Below, piece after piece: positions 1 through 9,000 of a stretch of 64,000 bases of DNA. How positions within the stretch are numbered: the first letter of the stretch is position 1; every line of letters begins with the position of its first letter. This DNA comes from Bacteroidota bacterium (lineage in GTDB: Bacteria; Bacteroidota; Ignavibacteria; UBA10030; UBA8401), in assembly GCA_041658205.1 (NCBI GenBank), contig JBBAAO010000001.1:2294001-2358000 (forward strand). The letters run 5' to 3'. Both the position numbers and the translations under genes were made by a program. Under the pieces are notes generated by a model. The model worked only from the letters and a program-made list of their open reading frames with translations. It was not told the DNA's origin and did no database searches.

Positions 1-275
1 CTATTATATCCGCTGCCATATTCACACTGTTCTTGTTTCTCTACAATAACTATATCAACCCCGAGTGGATCGATGCTATGGTGCAGTGGCAAAGAAAAAA
101 ACTGATCCTGAGCGGTGCTACAGACGATGAGATAGGGCGATTCATGGATCAAAACCGAAAAATGAATAACTCACTAGGGCAGGGAATCATGAGTTTTATC
201 AGTTCCACCGGATTAGGTGTTTTTGTCACACTGATAGAACTTCCGATTATCCGGTTTGTTTCATCAAAAGATTAA
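1..275 (+). CDS. DUF4199-like membrane protein, C-terminal fragment
   Basis: The open frame enters from the left edge (frame begins at base 3) and stops at 275, so only about the last 90 residues are present. Visible are a hydrophobic stretch at the left edge, a charged middle with the INPEW motif and a QWQRKK segment, and a second hydrophobic segment near the C-terminus (FISSTGLGVFVTLIELPII). This arrangement, with a soluble helical loop between two membrane spans, resembles the end of DUF4199 proteins of Bacteroidota, whose role is unknown. The true start lies outside the window; an internal TTG at 33 is not a likely start. The family call rests on pattern memory only. Confidence 0.6.
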   Translation, partial: IISAAIFTLFLFLYNNYINPEWIDAMVQWQRKKLILSGATDDEIGRFMDQNRKMNNSLGQGIMSFISSTGLGVFVTLIELPIIRFVSSKD

Positions 276-359
276 GCATTTTTTTTCATTGCGACTGGGC
301 ATCGATTCAAGTACTTTAGTGTTGAATCCAACAGTGAAAAAACTTCGTTCTCTATTTAT

Positions 360-1217
360 ATGGCATCTGAAAAAGAATATTTTGAAGAATTATGTGCTGT
401 GCATGCACTCGGTGAGCTCGATGCAAAAGAACAAGCAGTGTTTGAGAACATGTTGACTCACGGCGATAAAGAGTATCAGGAAATTTACCGTGATTCGATT
501 TCTGTTTCCTATCTAATTAATACCAGTCTCACTCGCGTTTCTCCTCGTCCGAACATAAAAACAAAACTCCTTAATACAATCCGAAAACGATCCCATGCTT
601 CCTTCTCTATTTCAGAGTTCTTTGAAGATCTTGCACACACACTCGGTTTCGGAAGTCCGCAATTCGGACTTATTGTATCAATGCTTCTGTTAATCGTAGT
701 TATTGAAATTGGTGCATATGCATATTTGCTATACAATGACCTTTCAACAACAGAACAACAACTTTCTTCGTATGAATCACTTGTTGCAGAACAGCAACTA
801 CGACTGACTTCTCTCACAACCGATATACAACAAAAAGATGAGATATTGAACGTTCTGCAATCTCCAAAAATTGAAGTAGCAATCATGAATGGACTGGAAG
901 TGAATCCTGCCGGTTATGGAAAAATTATCTGGGATCCCGTACGCAAAATTGCCATTCTGCAAATTTCAAAACTTCCCTCTCTCCCTTCGGATAAAGATTA
1001 TCAATTGTGGTTCTTAGATAAAAATAAAAAACCGTTCAGTGCCGGCATCTTTAGCGTTGCCGAGGGCAATGAGAACTATTTCAAAGTTTCCGAATTACCG
1101 CTTCCTGAAAATAAAAAAGATATTACTGCCTTTGCCGTTACCTTAGAACCCAAAGGAGGTGTTCCGCAGCCAACAGGAACGATGTATTTAATGGGTGAAC
1201 CAGCATTTTCTAATTAG
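360..1217 (+). CDS. Anti-sigma factor, RskA-like
   Basis: The 285-residue protein has an N-terminal cytoplasmic helical domain (LCAVHALGELDAKEQAVFE, about residues 11-30) typical of RskA-type anti-sigma factors, one membrane span near residues 100-122, a coiled-coil-like Gln/Glu-rich stretch (about 128-165), and a C-terminal extracytoplasmic RskA domain with YQLWFLD and GGVPQPTG motifs. It lacks the HxxxCxxC zinc motif of ZAS proteins. It should hold the adjacent ECF sigma factor at the membrane until a signal triggers its release. The gene precedes its sigma partner by only 3 nt, the reverse of the usual sigma-first order. ATG at 360; no clear Shine-Dalgarno sequence. Confidence 0.85.
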   Translation: MASEKEYFEELCAVHALGELDAKEQAVFENMLTHGDKEYQEIYRDSISVSYLINTSLTRVSPRPNIKTKLLNTIRKRSHASFSISEFFEDLAHTLGFGSPQFGLIVSMLLLIVVIEIGAYAYLLYNDLSTTEQQLSSYESLVAEQQLRLTSLTTDIQQKDEILNVLQSPKIEVAIMNGLEVNPAGYGKIIWDPVRKIAILQISKLPSLPSDKDYQLWFLDKNKKPFSAGIFSVAEGNENYFKVSELPLPENKKDITAFAVTLEPKGGVPQPTGTMYLMGEPAFSN

Positions 1218-1220
1218 CGT

Positions 1221-1811
1221 ATGATATTCAGTATTCTGCCAGCCGAACAAATGAAGAATGATATTTCCCTTCTCGACAGGATCACGAGAAAGGAAGCGTC
1301 TGGCTTGGCAGAATTATATGATCAATATTCAACACTTCTCTATTCCGTTATCTTCCGCATTTTGAAGGAACAACAGGAGGCAGAGGATATCTTACAGGAA
1401 GTCTTCCTCAATATTTGGGAACATGGGGAAAAGTACGATCAGCGATTGGGAAATCCCGGTTCATGGTTTTGCCGTATCGCACGAAACAAGGCAATTGATC
1501 GATTACGGTCTAAAAATTATCGGAATCGGTCTCAAGAATCCAAAATTGAAAATTATAGTGATATCTTCACTGCAGATCTTGCCGATAATCCTGAACGCCG
1601 AGCAATTCTTTCCAGACAACAGGAAGAGATTCTTATCGCCCTTACGTCTCTTTCCAATGAGCAGAAAGAATTAATCGAATTCGCGTACTTCCGTGGTTAC
1701 ACACAATCCGAATTAGCAGAACATTTTAAAATGCCGCTCGGCACCGTTAAAACTCGCATCCGTACTGCAATGTCTATTCTTCGCCAAAAATTGCGCCATC
1801 ATTTAGCTTAA
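1221..1811 (+). CDS. ECF-type RNA polymerase sigma factor (SigK-like)
   Basis: A 196-residue sigma-70 family protein with only regions 2 and 4. Region 2 is seen in LYSVIFRILKEQQEAEDILQ and WFCRIARNKAIDRLR; region 4 in LSNEQKELIEFAYFRGYTQSE followed by the MPLGTVKTRIR helix-turn-helix. It should direct RNA polymerase to stress or envelope promoters and be inhibited by the RskA-like protein encoded just upstream in the same operon. The start is uncertain: ATG 1221 or ATG 1251, which would remove ten residues; neither has a good ribosome binding site. Target promoters cannot be deduced, and autoregulation is likely but not shown. Confidence 0.93.
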   Translation: MIFSILPAEQMKNDISLLDRITRKEASGLAELYDQYSTLLYSVIFRILKEQQEAEDILQEVFLNIWEHGEKYDQRLGNPGSWFCRIARNKAIDRLRSKNYRNRSQESKIENYSDIFTADLADNPERRAILSRQQEEILIALTSLSNEQKELIEFAYFRGYTQSELAEHFKMPLGTVKTRIRTAMSILRQKLRHHLA

Positions 1812-1877
1812 TTTGTTTTTTGAGCAATTTTTAATAACATTCCATCACTCATTGAAGAAAGGATCGAGAGAGGTTTT

Positions 1878-3140
1878 ATGGATAAATTTGTTATTAAAGG
1901 CGGAAAGAAACTCAATGGTACTGTCTCCATCAGCGGTGCAAAAAATGCAACGCTCGCCTTGATGCCGGCAACACTCCTCGCCAGCGGAAAGTATGAACTC
2001 CATAACACTCCCGATCTTCGAGATGTAGTCACCATGTCCAAACTGCTCCAAACAATGGGAGTCACCTTTGAACGAAAAAATAAAACGTTGGAGGTAAACA
2101 CCTTCCGTGTTAATAAATTCGAAGCGCCGTACGAACATGTGAAAAAGATGCGTGCGTCAATTTATGTTCTTGGTCCGCTGCTTGCCCGTTATGGACAAGC
2201 GAAGGTATCGCTCCCAGGCGGATGTGCATGGGGCCCGCGGCCGGTCGATCTTCACATTGAAGGAATGAAAAAACTCGGTGCTAAGATTGAACTTGTGCGA
2301 GGATATATCTATGCGAAAGCCAAACGGCTGAAAGGAGCGCGTATTGCATTCAACGTCTCCAGCGTTGGAGCGACAGGAAATATTTTGATGGCTGCTGTTC
2401 TGGCAAAAGGAACAACACGCATAGAAAATGCGGCAATGGAACCAGAAATCACAAACCTTGTCGAAATGCTAATTGCTATGGGAGCAAAGATTGACGGCTT
2501 GGGTACAACCACGTTAGAAATTGAAGGAGTAGAAGAATTACATCCTGCGAGCATCAACACTATACCGGACAGGATTGAAGCAGGGACAATGTTAATTGCC
2601 GGCGCAATGTGCGGTGGGAAGATCAGAATAGAAAATGTTATCCCGGACCATTTTTCTGCTGTGACTGCACGACTTGAAGATTCCGGAGCAAAACTAACAA
2701 TCGGCAAAGATTTTATTGAATTGATTGCTCCAAAAACCATCAAGCCTGTAGATGTAACCACTGCTGTCTATCCCGGTTTCCCAACCGATATGCAGGCGCA
2801 ATGGATTTCCTTAATGACGATTGCCAAAGGAACATCAACGGTGACCGATACCATTTATCACGACAGATTTGCACACGTTCCTGAAATTGCACGGCTCGGG
2901 GCCAATATTGAAATGAAAGATAACGCTGCGATTATACGCGGTGTGAAAAAACTCTCAGGTACAAAAGTCATGTCCACCGATCTTCGGGCTTCTGCTGCTC
3001 TTATTCTCGCAGCAATGAAAGCGGAAGGGGAAACGGAAGTATTACGTGTTTATCATCTTGATCGAGGATATGAAGCAATCGAAAAGAAATTGAGCATACT
3101 GGGAGCTTCAATCTCTCGAGTAACAGGAGAAGAATTTTAG
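1878..3140 (+). CDS. murA: UDP-N-acetylglucosamine 1-carboxyvinyltransferase
   Basis: MurA transfers enolpyruvate from PEP to UDP-GlcNAc, the first committed step of peptidoglycan synthesis, in the cytoplasm. The 420-residue length is typical. The substrate-binding KN pair is at residues 22-23 (SGAKNATL), and the catalytic loop Cys is at 116 (GGCAWGPRPVDLH), so the enzyme has the fosfomycin-target cysteine. The PDRIEAGT motif and the TDMQAQ segment are also present. A purine-rich GAGAGG lies a few bases before the ATG. Its 3' end overlaps the convergent kinase gene by 4 nt, so neither gene has room for an intergenic terminator. Confidence 0.98.
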   Translation: MDKFVIKGGKKLNGTVSISGAKNATLALMPATLLASGKYELHNTPDLRDVVTMSKLLQTMGVTFERKNKTLEVNTFRVNKFEAPYEHVKKMRASIYVLGPLLARYGQAKVSLPGGCAWGPRPVDLHIEGMKKLGAKIELVRGYIYAKAKRLKGARIAFNVSSVGATGNILMAAVLAKGTTRIENAAMEPEITNLVEMLIAMGAKIDGLGTTTLEIEGVEELHPASINTIPDRIEAGTMLIAGAMCGGKIRIENVIPDHFSAVTARLEDSGAKLTIGKDFIELIAPKTIKPVDVTTAVYPGFPTDMQAQWISLMTIAKGTSTVTDTIYHDRFAHVPEIARLGANIEMKDNAAIIRGVKKLSGTKVMSTDLRASAALILAAMKAEGETEVLRVYHLDRGYEAIEKKLSILGASISRVTGEEF

Positions 3141-4243
3141 AGGCTTTTTCGGACTCGCAAATAAAAGGTGGAACCCTTCCCTTCTTCACTTTCGAACCAA
3201 ACATCGGCTCCATTGAGTTTTGCTAAATTGTACGCAATGTACAAACCAAGGCCGGATCCCTGTTGTTCGTTCTTTTCTCTATCTATTTGTCCAAACTTTT
3301 GAAAAATGATCGATTTTTTTTCCGAAGCTATTCCGACACCAAAGTCCTGCACCGAAAAAACAAACCCATTGCTCTCGTGGAGATCGACAATTACATAACT
3401 CTCCGGCTGGGAAAACTTTATAGCATTATCAATAAGGCGTTTGAGAATATTTTCCATATGTGCCGCAAACATGTGGACAGTAATGGTAGCATCCACAATC
3501 TTGTTTTCAATCTTCACTCCATGGTGGCTCAACTGGTATTCTAAATCGGAGATTAATCGCTGAACAATATGGTTGGGGGTAACACGATAATCTTTGATAT
3601 CCATCTCTCTAAGAATCTCGCCCGATTCTATCTTCGTTGCGGTCAGAAAATCATCCACCATCATATTTAATCGTTTGCTGCTATTTTGAAGCATCTGTAA
3701 AAATTCTGTCAACTCTTTCGTCGATAAATCACCATGTGAGTCAGACAGCATTTCCGTTGCGCCGAGGATGGAGGTAAGCGGGGTCCGCATTTCATGAGTG
3801 ATTAAACGAAAGATTTCCGATTTAATTTTTTCCGTTTGAAGGGCGGCAGCTTCATGCAGCTGTTCTTTTCTTTTGAGTTTTCCGCGAATGGATGAAAGCA
3901 ACAGATGAAAATCGACAGGCTTTGTCAAATAATCATCGCTGCCGATTTCTTTTCCGGCAACAACACTTTCGGAATCGGAATGAGCTGAGAGGAAGAGGAA
4001 AGGAACATGCTGCAAATGCGGAAGGGAGCGTATATGTTCAAAAAAATCAAATCCATTTTTACCCGGCATGGTGATATCCGAAATAATAATGTCAGGATTG
4101 ACGGAAGATAAATGTTCAATCCCCTTTTCTACACTGGTGGCAGTGACAACCTTGAACCCTTCTGCCTCCAACACCGAACCGACGATATCAAGCAGGCTTT
4201 CTTCATCATCAACAAATAAAATGGTTTGTTTTTTAAGAGGCAT
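3137..4243 (-). CDS. Receiver-histidine kinase hybrid (single-protein two-component)
   Basis: Domain order is an N-terminal CheY-like receiver (acidic pair DDE at 12-14, phospho-acceptor D56 in SDITMPG, K108 in LTKPV), then a HisKA domain with H150 (ITHEMRTPLTS), then a HATPase domain with N-, G1- and G2-type motifs (DNAIKFS, DFGVGI, GSGLGLYIA). There is no membrane span, so it is cytoplasmic. Receiver-first kinases usually take phosphate from, or are tuned by, another kinase. The stop is convergent with and overlaps murA by 4 nt; the start overlaps the upstream inositol-phosphatase-family gene by 11 nt, suggesting coupled translation. Signal and output are unknown. Confidence 0.93.
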   Translation of the reverse strand: MPLKKQTILFVDDEESLLDIVGSVLEAEGFKVVTATSVEKGIEHLSSVNPDIIISDITMPGKNGFDFFEHIRSLPHLQHVPFLFLSAHSDSESVVAGKEIGSDDYLTKPVDFHLLLSSIRGKLKRKEQLHEAAALQTEKIKSEIFRLITHEMRTPLTSILGATEMLSDSHGDLSTKELTEFLQMLQNSSKRLNMMVDDFLTATKIESGEILREMDIKDYRVTPNHIVQRLISDLEYQLSHHGVKIENKIVDATITVHMFAAHMENILKRLIDNAIKFSQPESYVIVDLHESNGFVFSVQDFGVGIASEKKSIIFQKFGQIDREKNEQQGSGLGLYIAYNLAKLNGADVWFESEEGKGSTFYLRVRKSL

Positions 4244-5024
4244 GAGATTTTTTTGTCAATTGGATGATCTCGAGCATGTGATGATGAATTATTCCGTTCG
4301 TTGCTAAAGTGTTCGGATTGTATATCACATTTGCAGGATCGTTCGAAAAATCTGTCACCATACCACCAGCTTCGCGCACTAATAAGATTCCCGCTGCTTT
4401 GTCCCAAGGTTGAAGTGTCACTTCCCAATAACCGTCAAATCGACCCGATGCAATGTAGGCGAGATCGAGAGCAGCGGAACCGAGTCTGCGAACACCTTGA
4501 GCAAGCGGAAGGAAATTAACAAAATGTTCAATCACATTTTCCGGATTATCCTTCACGTTATAGGGGAAACCTGTAACAACAAGCGATGTAATTAATGTTG
4601 CTGCTGTTGAGACTGAAATCCTCTTTCCGTTAAGAAACGCTCCCTTTCCCTTTTCGGCTGTAAACAATTCATCAGCATTCGGATCATAAATGGCACCGGC
4701 AATAATCTCACCTTTGTGTTCAATGCCAATGGTAACGCAATAGATAGGGAGGCCGTGTGTAAAATTCGTCGTTCCATCCAAGGGATCAATAATCCACTTA
4801 AACTCGGACGTACTGACATTTGCGCCGCTCTCTTCACCAAGGATAGCATGTTCAGGAAAATGTTCTTTAATTTTTTTGATGATCATCACTTCGGATTGCT
4901 TATCAATCTCCGTCACAAGATTTGTCTCTTGTCCGATCTTTCGTTCGATATTTTTCACCTTCCCAACATTTGCTTTGAGGAACTTTCCCGCTTCACATGC
5001 CGCGTCGATTGCTATTGTCAACAT
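4233..5024 (-). CDS. Inositol monophosphatase family protein (SuhB/IMPase-like)
   Basis: A 263-residue Mg-dependent phosphatase of the IMPase/FIG superfamily. Metal ligands are visible: EE at 64-65 (ILGEES), the DPLDGT motif at 80-85 and WD at 207-208 (QPWDKAAG). Family members hydrolyse inositol-1-phosphate or similar sugar and nucleotide phosphates; SuhB of enterics also acts with RNA polymerase on rRNA transcription. The specific substrate here cannot be told. The gene starts the two-gene minus-strand unit and overlaps the downstream hybrid kinase by 11 nt. Its 5' side faces the divergent decarboxylase gene across 159 AT-rich bases that should hold both promoters. Confidence 0.93.
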   Translation of the reverse strand: MLTIAIDAACEAGKFLKANVGKVKNIERKIGQETNLVTEIDKQSEVMIIKKIKEHFPEHAILGEESGANVSTSEFKWIIDPLDGTTNFTHGLPIYCVTIGIEHKGEIIAGAIYDPNADELFTAEKGKGAFLNGKRISVSTAATLITSLVVTGFPYNVKDNPENVIEHFVNFLPLAQGVRRLGSAALDLAYIASGRFDGYWEVTLQPWDKAAGILLVREAGGMVTDFSNDPANVIYNPNTLATNGIIHHHMLEIIQLTKKSHAS

Positions 5025-5183
5025 AGAGTATATTTAACCAAATAGTTGAAGTTCAACGATCAAAAAATTAAAGATTTTTTTCCTTACATCTTATTAAAAT
5101 AGAAAATAATTTACCGCTGTTCAATTGAATTTATTAGGTTGTATTGATTGCAAACATTGTTCCTTCTATATTGAATCACATTA

Positions 5184-6560
5184 ATGCCGAATACTATGAC
5201 TGAAAAGGAATTTCGTCTTCTTATTGACAGCACCATTTCATTCCAGCACCGTTTTCGCGAACGATGGGAAAGTATGGATGGCGATGAATCTCTGCATATC
5301 ACAGTAGAGAAATCTGTCTCTATTCTCACTGAATTGGAACAACGACTCAACGATAATTACCCTTTTTTCCATCCCAGGTATGCAGGTCAGATGATTAAAC
5401 CTCCCCACCCAATTGCAATTGCATCCTATTTGATGGCAATGCAGATCAATCCTAACAACCATGCATTGGATGGCGGACCGGCTACAGCAAAGATGGAAAT
5501 GGAGTCAGTCGATCAAATTGCAACGATGTTCGGCTACACTGAACATCTTGGACATCTTACTTCCAGTGGCACCATTGCCAATCTTGAAGCTCTATGGGTT
5601 GCGCGATCAATCCACCCAAATAAAACTATAGCTTTTTCCACAAATGCACATTACACACACAGACGGATGTGTGAGGTAATCAAAACAGAATCACAAGAAG
5701 TAGATATTACCAATCTTGATTTACTTGAAGTTGAATTGAAGAAGGGAACCATTGGAACATTAGTTGTCACCATTGGAACAACGGGTACTGGATCTGTGGA
5801 GCCACTACATTCAATTCTTCCCCTTGCTAAAAAATACGGAGTTAGAATTCATGCAGATTGTGCTTATGGAGGATTCTTCACTCTGCTTGCATATGACAAA
5901 GCTCCGATTATTTCCCCGGAACCGTTTCTGGCACTGAAAGAGTGTGATAGCATTGTTATCGATCCGCATAAGCATGGATTGCAGCCGTACGGTTGCGGCT
6001 GTGTAATCTTCAAAAATGCAAATGTTGGAAAATATTATCAGCATGATTCGCCTTATACATATTTTACTTCAAAAGAATTACATCTTGGCGAAATTTCATT
6101 GGAATGTTCACGCGCGGGAGCATCGGCGGCGGCTTTGTGGGCAACTTTAAAAGCATTTCCATTGAGGAGAGACGGGGGTCTCGGTACAATCCTCACAAAA
6201 ACACGGCATGCAGCGCAGATATGGAGTGAATTGATTTCGACTAGCAGCAGTTTATTGGAGTATTGCACTCCGGATCTTGATATTGTCATTTATTTTCCAA
6301 AGACAAAAGAGTTCTCAGCTTCAACTGTTTCTGCAGCCTCTGAAAAAATATTCAACTCCACAATGAATCACTCCGATTCACCCCTCTATCTTGCTCTCTA
6401 TACAGTTTCATCATCCGCTATCGCCAAAGAACATTCCCATTATGTTGTTGATGCACCGACGACCAGAGTGCTCAGAAGTGTTTTGATGAAACCAGAGCAT
6501 GAACATTTTGTAATGACAATGTTTAAGGAAATTTCTTCGCGTGCAGAGAAATTCTGTTAA
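5184..6560 (+). CDS. Group II PLP-dependent amino acid decarboxylase
   Basis: A 458-residue fold-type I PLP enzyme of the glutamate/aromatic amino acid decarboxylase family. Seen are the PLP-stacking His in NAHYTHR (H156), D225 in HADCAYGG that binds the pyridine nitrogen, and Schiff-base K263 in the IDPHKHG motif. The DGGPATAKME and TSSGTIANLEA segments match the family's substrate-side and phosphate-binding loops. It removes the alpha-carboxylate of an amino acid to give an amine or beta-alanine-like product. The substrate (Glu, Asp, Tyr, diaminobutyrate) is not clear from the sequence. ATG 5184 follows an AT-rich leader without a strong ribosome binding site. A TonB receptor gene follows 88 nt downstream; no functional link is evident. 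Confidence 0.9.
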   Translation: MPNTMTEKEFRLLIDSTISFQHRFRERWESMDGDESLHITVEKSVSILTELEQRLNDNYPFFHPRYAGQMIKPPHPIAIASYLMAMQINPNNHALDGGPATAKMEMESVDQIATMFGYTEHLGHLTSSGTIANLEALWVARSIHPNKTIAFSTNAHYTHRRMCEVIKTESQEVDITNLDLLEVELKKGTIGTLVVTIGTTGTGSVEPLHSILPLAKKYGVRIHADCAYGGFFTLLAYDKAPIISPEPFLALKECDSIVIDPHKHGLQPYGCGCVIFKNANVGKYYQHDSPYTYFTSKELHLGEISLECSRAGASAAALWATLKAFPLRRDGGLGTILTKTRHAAQIWSELISTSSSLLEYCTPDLDIVIYFPKTKEFSASTVSAASEKIFNSTMNHSDSPLYLALYTVSSSAIAKEHSHYVVDAPTTRVLRSVLMKPEHEHFVMTMFKEISSRAEKFC

Positions 6561-6648
6561 CCATTATAGTAAATGATTTAATTCAACAATGGAACAATTT
6601 AAACCTCCCCGGCGCTGGCAACTACAGACATTATAAAAATAAGGGAAT

Positions 6649-8940
6649 ATGAAATCATTCGTTTTTTTGCTTTTTGCCTTTTTTGCTCTTTCACTCTTTG
6701 CTCAAGAAAACCAATTAAAACAGGCTGGTTCAATGGTCGGGCACGTAATTAACTTCTCAACAAAAGAACCGATCGTCAGTGCGACAATTGTCATTCAAGG
6801 AACAACCATTGGTGCAGCAACAGATATTGAGGGTAATTTTTCCATTAAGAATGTATCAGTTGGAACATACAATATCCGGGCAAGCGCACTTGGATTTCAA
6901 CCGATGGTTAAAACCGATGTTGTAATTTCCGTCGGTAAACCGGCTGACGTTCACTTTGCATTAATGGAATCTTCCCTGGAATTGGAAGGTGTGACAGTCA
7001 CAACAGAATATTTCCAAAAATCACCGGATGCTCCCATTAGTGTCCAAACACTTGGTGCGGAAGAGATCCGCCGCTTACCGGGAGGATTGGAGGACGTTGT
7101 CCGTGCCATTTCTATCCTCCCCGGTGTTGCCCAGGTTCAAAACGGGAGAAACGATCTGATCGTTCGAGGCGGAGCACCATCCGAGAACCTGTTCGTCATT
7201 GACAACATTGAAGTAGCAAACATCAACCACTTCGGTACACAAGGAGCAAGCGGCGGGCCGCTCAGTTATATTAATCTCGATTTTGTGGATGAAACATCAT
7301 TCAGAACTGGCGGATTCGGAGCAAAATACGGCGACAAGCTTTCGTCTGTTCTTTTGATCGATTTAAAAGATGGCAGAACAGACCGACTTGGCGGAAAGGC
7401 AACTATTTCTGCTTCACAGTTCGGATTGAATCTTGAAGGACCCACCGATGATAAAGGCTCTTTTCTCTTCTCTGCACGAAGAAGTTATCTCGATTTTATC
7501 TTTAAAGCTGCCGGATTTGGTTTTGTACCGGAATATTGGGATTTCCTCGGTAAAGTGAATTATAAATTATCGCCGAATGATCAAGTGAATATATTAAGTA
7601 TTGTTGCATTGGATAATATAAAGTTGTTCAATGACACTCAGAAAAAACGTTTTGATAATTCCCGTATTTTAGGCACCGATCAAACACAATTTCTTGGCGG
7701 AGTTTCATGGAGACATTTGGTAAACAAAGGATTTACGAATGTAACAATAAGTCAGACATTTATCGGATATAGTTTTTTCCAAAGCGATTCTCTTCTTCAA
7801 CAGATTTTTAAAAGTTCATCGAATGAATTTGAAACTTCACTGCGAGCTGATGCTGTATTTCAATTGACAAAAGAATCGGAACTTTCGTTTGGTTTGCTGG
7901 GTAAATTCGTCGATTTCAACTCAAATATTATTCTCCCGATTCCCTTCTGGACAAATTTTGGCCAGCAATTGACTGTGAACGCAGCGCTCGATACAACAGC
8001 AATTAAATCGGCGGGATATATTCAATGGTCACAATCGATTGCACACAATCTTCGATTTACGATTGGCGGAAGAGTTGATTATTTCAATCTTATTAACGAT
8101 CAATTCTCTTTTTCACCACGTGTATCATTCTCATACGCAGTTTCTCCGGTTGTCACGGTAACCACAAGCATTGGCCAATACCATCAAGCACCTTCATATA
8201 TTTGGTTGGTGGCAAATGCTACAAATAGAAATTTGAAATTTGTGGCTGTCGATCAATACGTGACAGGAATTGAATACCTTATTCGCTCCGATGTAAAAAT
8301 AAGTCTGGAAGGATATGTAAAAAACTATTCCGATTACCCAACAAGTATCACTCGGCCATATTTGGTCCTTGCCAATAGCGGTGCCGGATACGGCGGTTCA
8401 CAAGACGGATATGCTGCATTCGGACTTGATCCCCTCGTGAGTTCCGGCAGCGGCGTTGCACATGGACTTGAACTGTTCCTTCAAAAAAAATTGTCCAATG
8501 TTCCATGCTATGGATTGGTAAGTCTCAGTTGGAATGAGGCGAGATTCCAAGCACTGGACGGAGTATTACGATCTAGTTCATTCGATCAGCGCTGGATTAT
8601 CAATCTTGGCGGCGGTTATATTCTGAATGAATTGTGGGAGTTCAGCGGGAAATTTCGATTTGCTACTGGACGCCCCTATACACCGTATAATGCTAACGGG
8701 ACGCAGAATAGTTTAGCATATAATACTGCACGCATCGGCGCCAACCATAGCATTGATATTCGTATTGACCGTCGATGGAACTTTGAACGATGGAATTTGA
8801 TCACATATATTGATGTGCAAAACATCTATAACCGCAGAGCACTTGATATTCCTGTTTATGATGAGCGAACAAAACAAGTGAAACAACCCGAAGGGAGTAT
8901 TGCATTACTTCCATCGATCGGTGTCAGTGCAGAATTTTAA
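6649..8940 (+). CDS. TonB-dependent receptor with carboxypeptidase-regulatory-like domain
   Basis: A 763-residue outer-membrane receptor. A signal peptide (about 1-19, ending SLFAQ) is followed by a CarboxypepD_reg-like beta-sandwich (about 26-110, GHVINFSTKEPIVSATI and ATDIEGNF), a plug domain (about 120-230, LPGGLEDVVRAISILPGV and LIVRGGAPSENLFVIDN) and a beta-barrel ending in a strand that finishes with F (GVSAEF), the usual outer-membrane insertion signal. Such receptors import iron complexes, glycans or vitamins using TonB energy. There is no SusD partner next to it, so the ligand is unknown. The gene ends at a strong hairpin shared with the convergent regulator gene. Confidence 0.93.
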   Translation: MKSFVFLLFAFFALSLFAQENQLKQAGSMVGHVINFSTKEPIVSATIVIQGTTIGAATDIEGNFSIKNVSVGTYNIRASALGFQPMVKTDVVISVGKPADVHFALMESSLELEGVTVTTEYFQKSPDAPISVQTLGAEEIRRLPGGLEDVVRAISILPGVAQVQNGRNDLIVRGGAPSENLFVIDNIEVANINHFGTQGASGGPLSYINLDFVDETSFRTGGFGAKYGDKLSSVLLIDLKDGRTDRLGGKATISASQFGLNLEGPTDDKGSFLFSARRSYLDFIFKAAGFGFVPEYWDFLGKVNYKLSPNDQVNILSIVALDNIKLFNDTQKKRFDNSRILGTDQTQFLGGVSWRHLVNKGFTNVTISQTFIGYSFFQSDSLLQQIFKSSSNEFETSLRADAVFQLTKESELSFGLLGKFVDFNSNIILPIPFWTNFGQQLTVNAALDTTAIKSAGYIQWSQSIAHNLRFTIGGRVDYFNLINDQFSFSPRVSFSYAVSPVVTVTTSIGQYHQAPSYIWLVANATNRNLKFVAVDQYVTGIEYLIRSDVKISLEGYVKNYSDYPTSITRPYLVLANSGAGYGGSQDGYAAFGLDPLVSSGSGVAHGLELFLQKKLSNVPCYGLVSLSWNEARFQALDGVLRSSSFDQRWIINLGGGYILNELWEFSGKFRFATGRPYTPYNANGTQNSLAYNTARIGANHSIDIRIDRRWNFERWNLITYIDVQNIYNRRALDIPVYDERTKQVKQPEGSIALLPSIGVSAEF

Positions 8941-8945
8941 AACAA

Positions 8946-8984
8946 AACAGCCATCAGATTGCTTCGTGTAATCCGATGGCTGTT
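8946..8984. terminator. Bidirectional hairpin terminator between convergent genes
   Basis: Arms 8946-8960 and 8970-8984 form a 15-bp stem with one A-C mismatch and a 9-nt loop. It lies between the TonB receptor stop (8940) and the convergent sigma-54 regulator stop (9001). No long T-tract follows on the plus strand, so termination is inferred from hairpin and position. Confidence 0.75.
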
Positions 8985-9000
8985 ATCAAAAATACTCTTC

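Noticed and set aside
509..886. 125-codon minus-strand open frame opposite the anti-sigma gene
   Set aside because: Antisense shadow with Ser/Cys-rich composition and no start signal; the plus-strand gene is clearly real.
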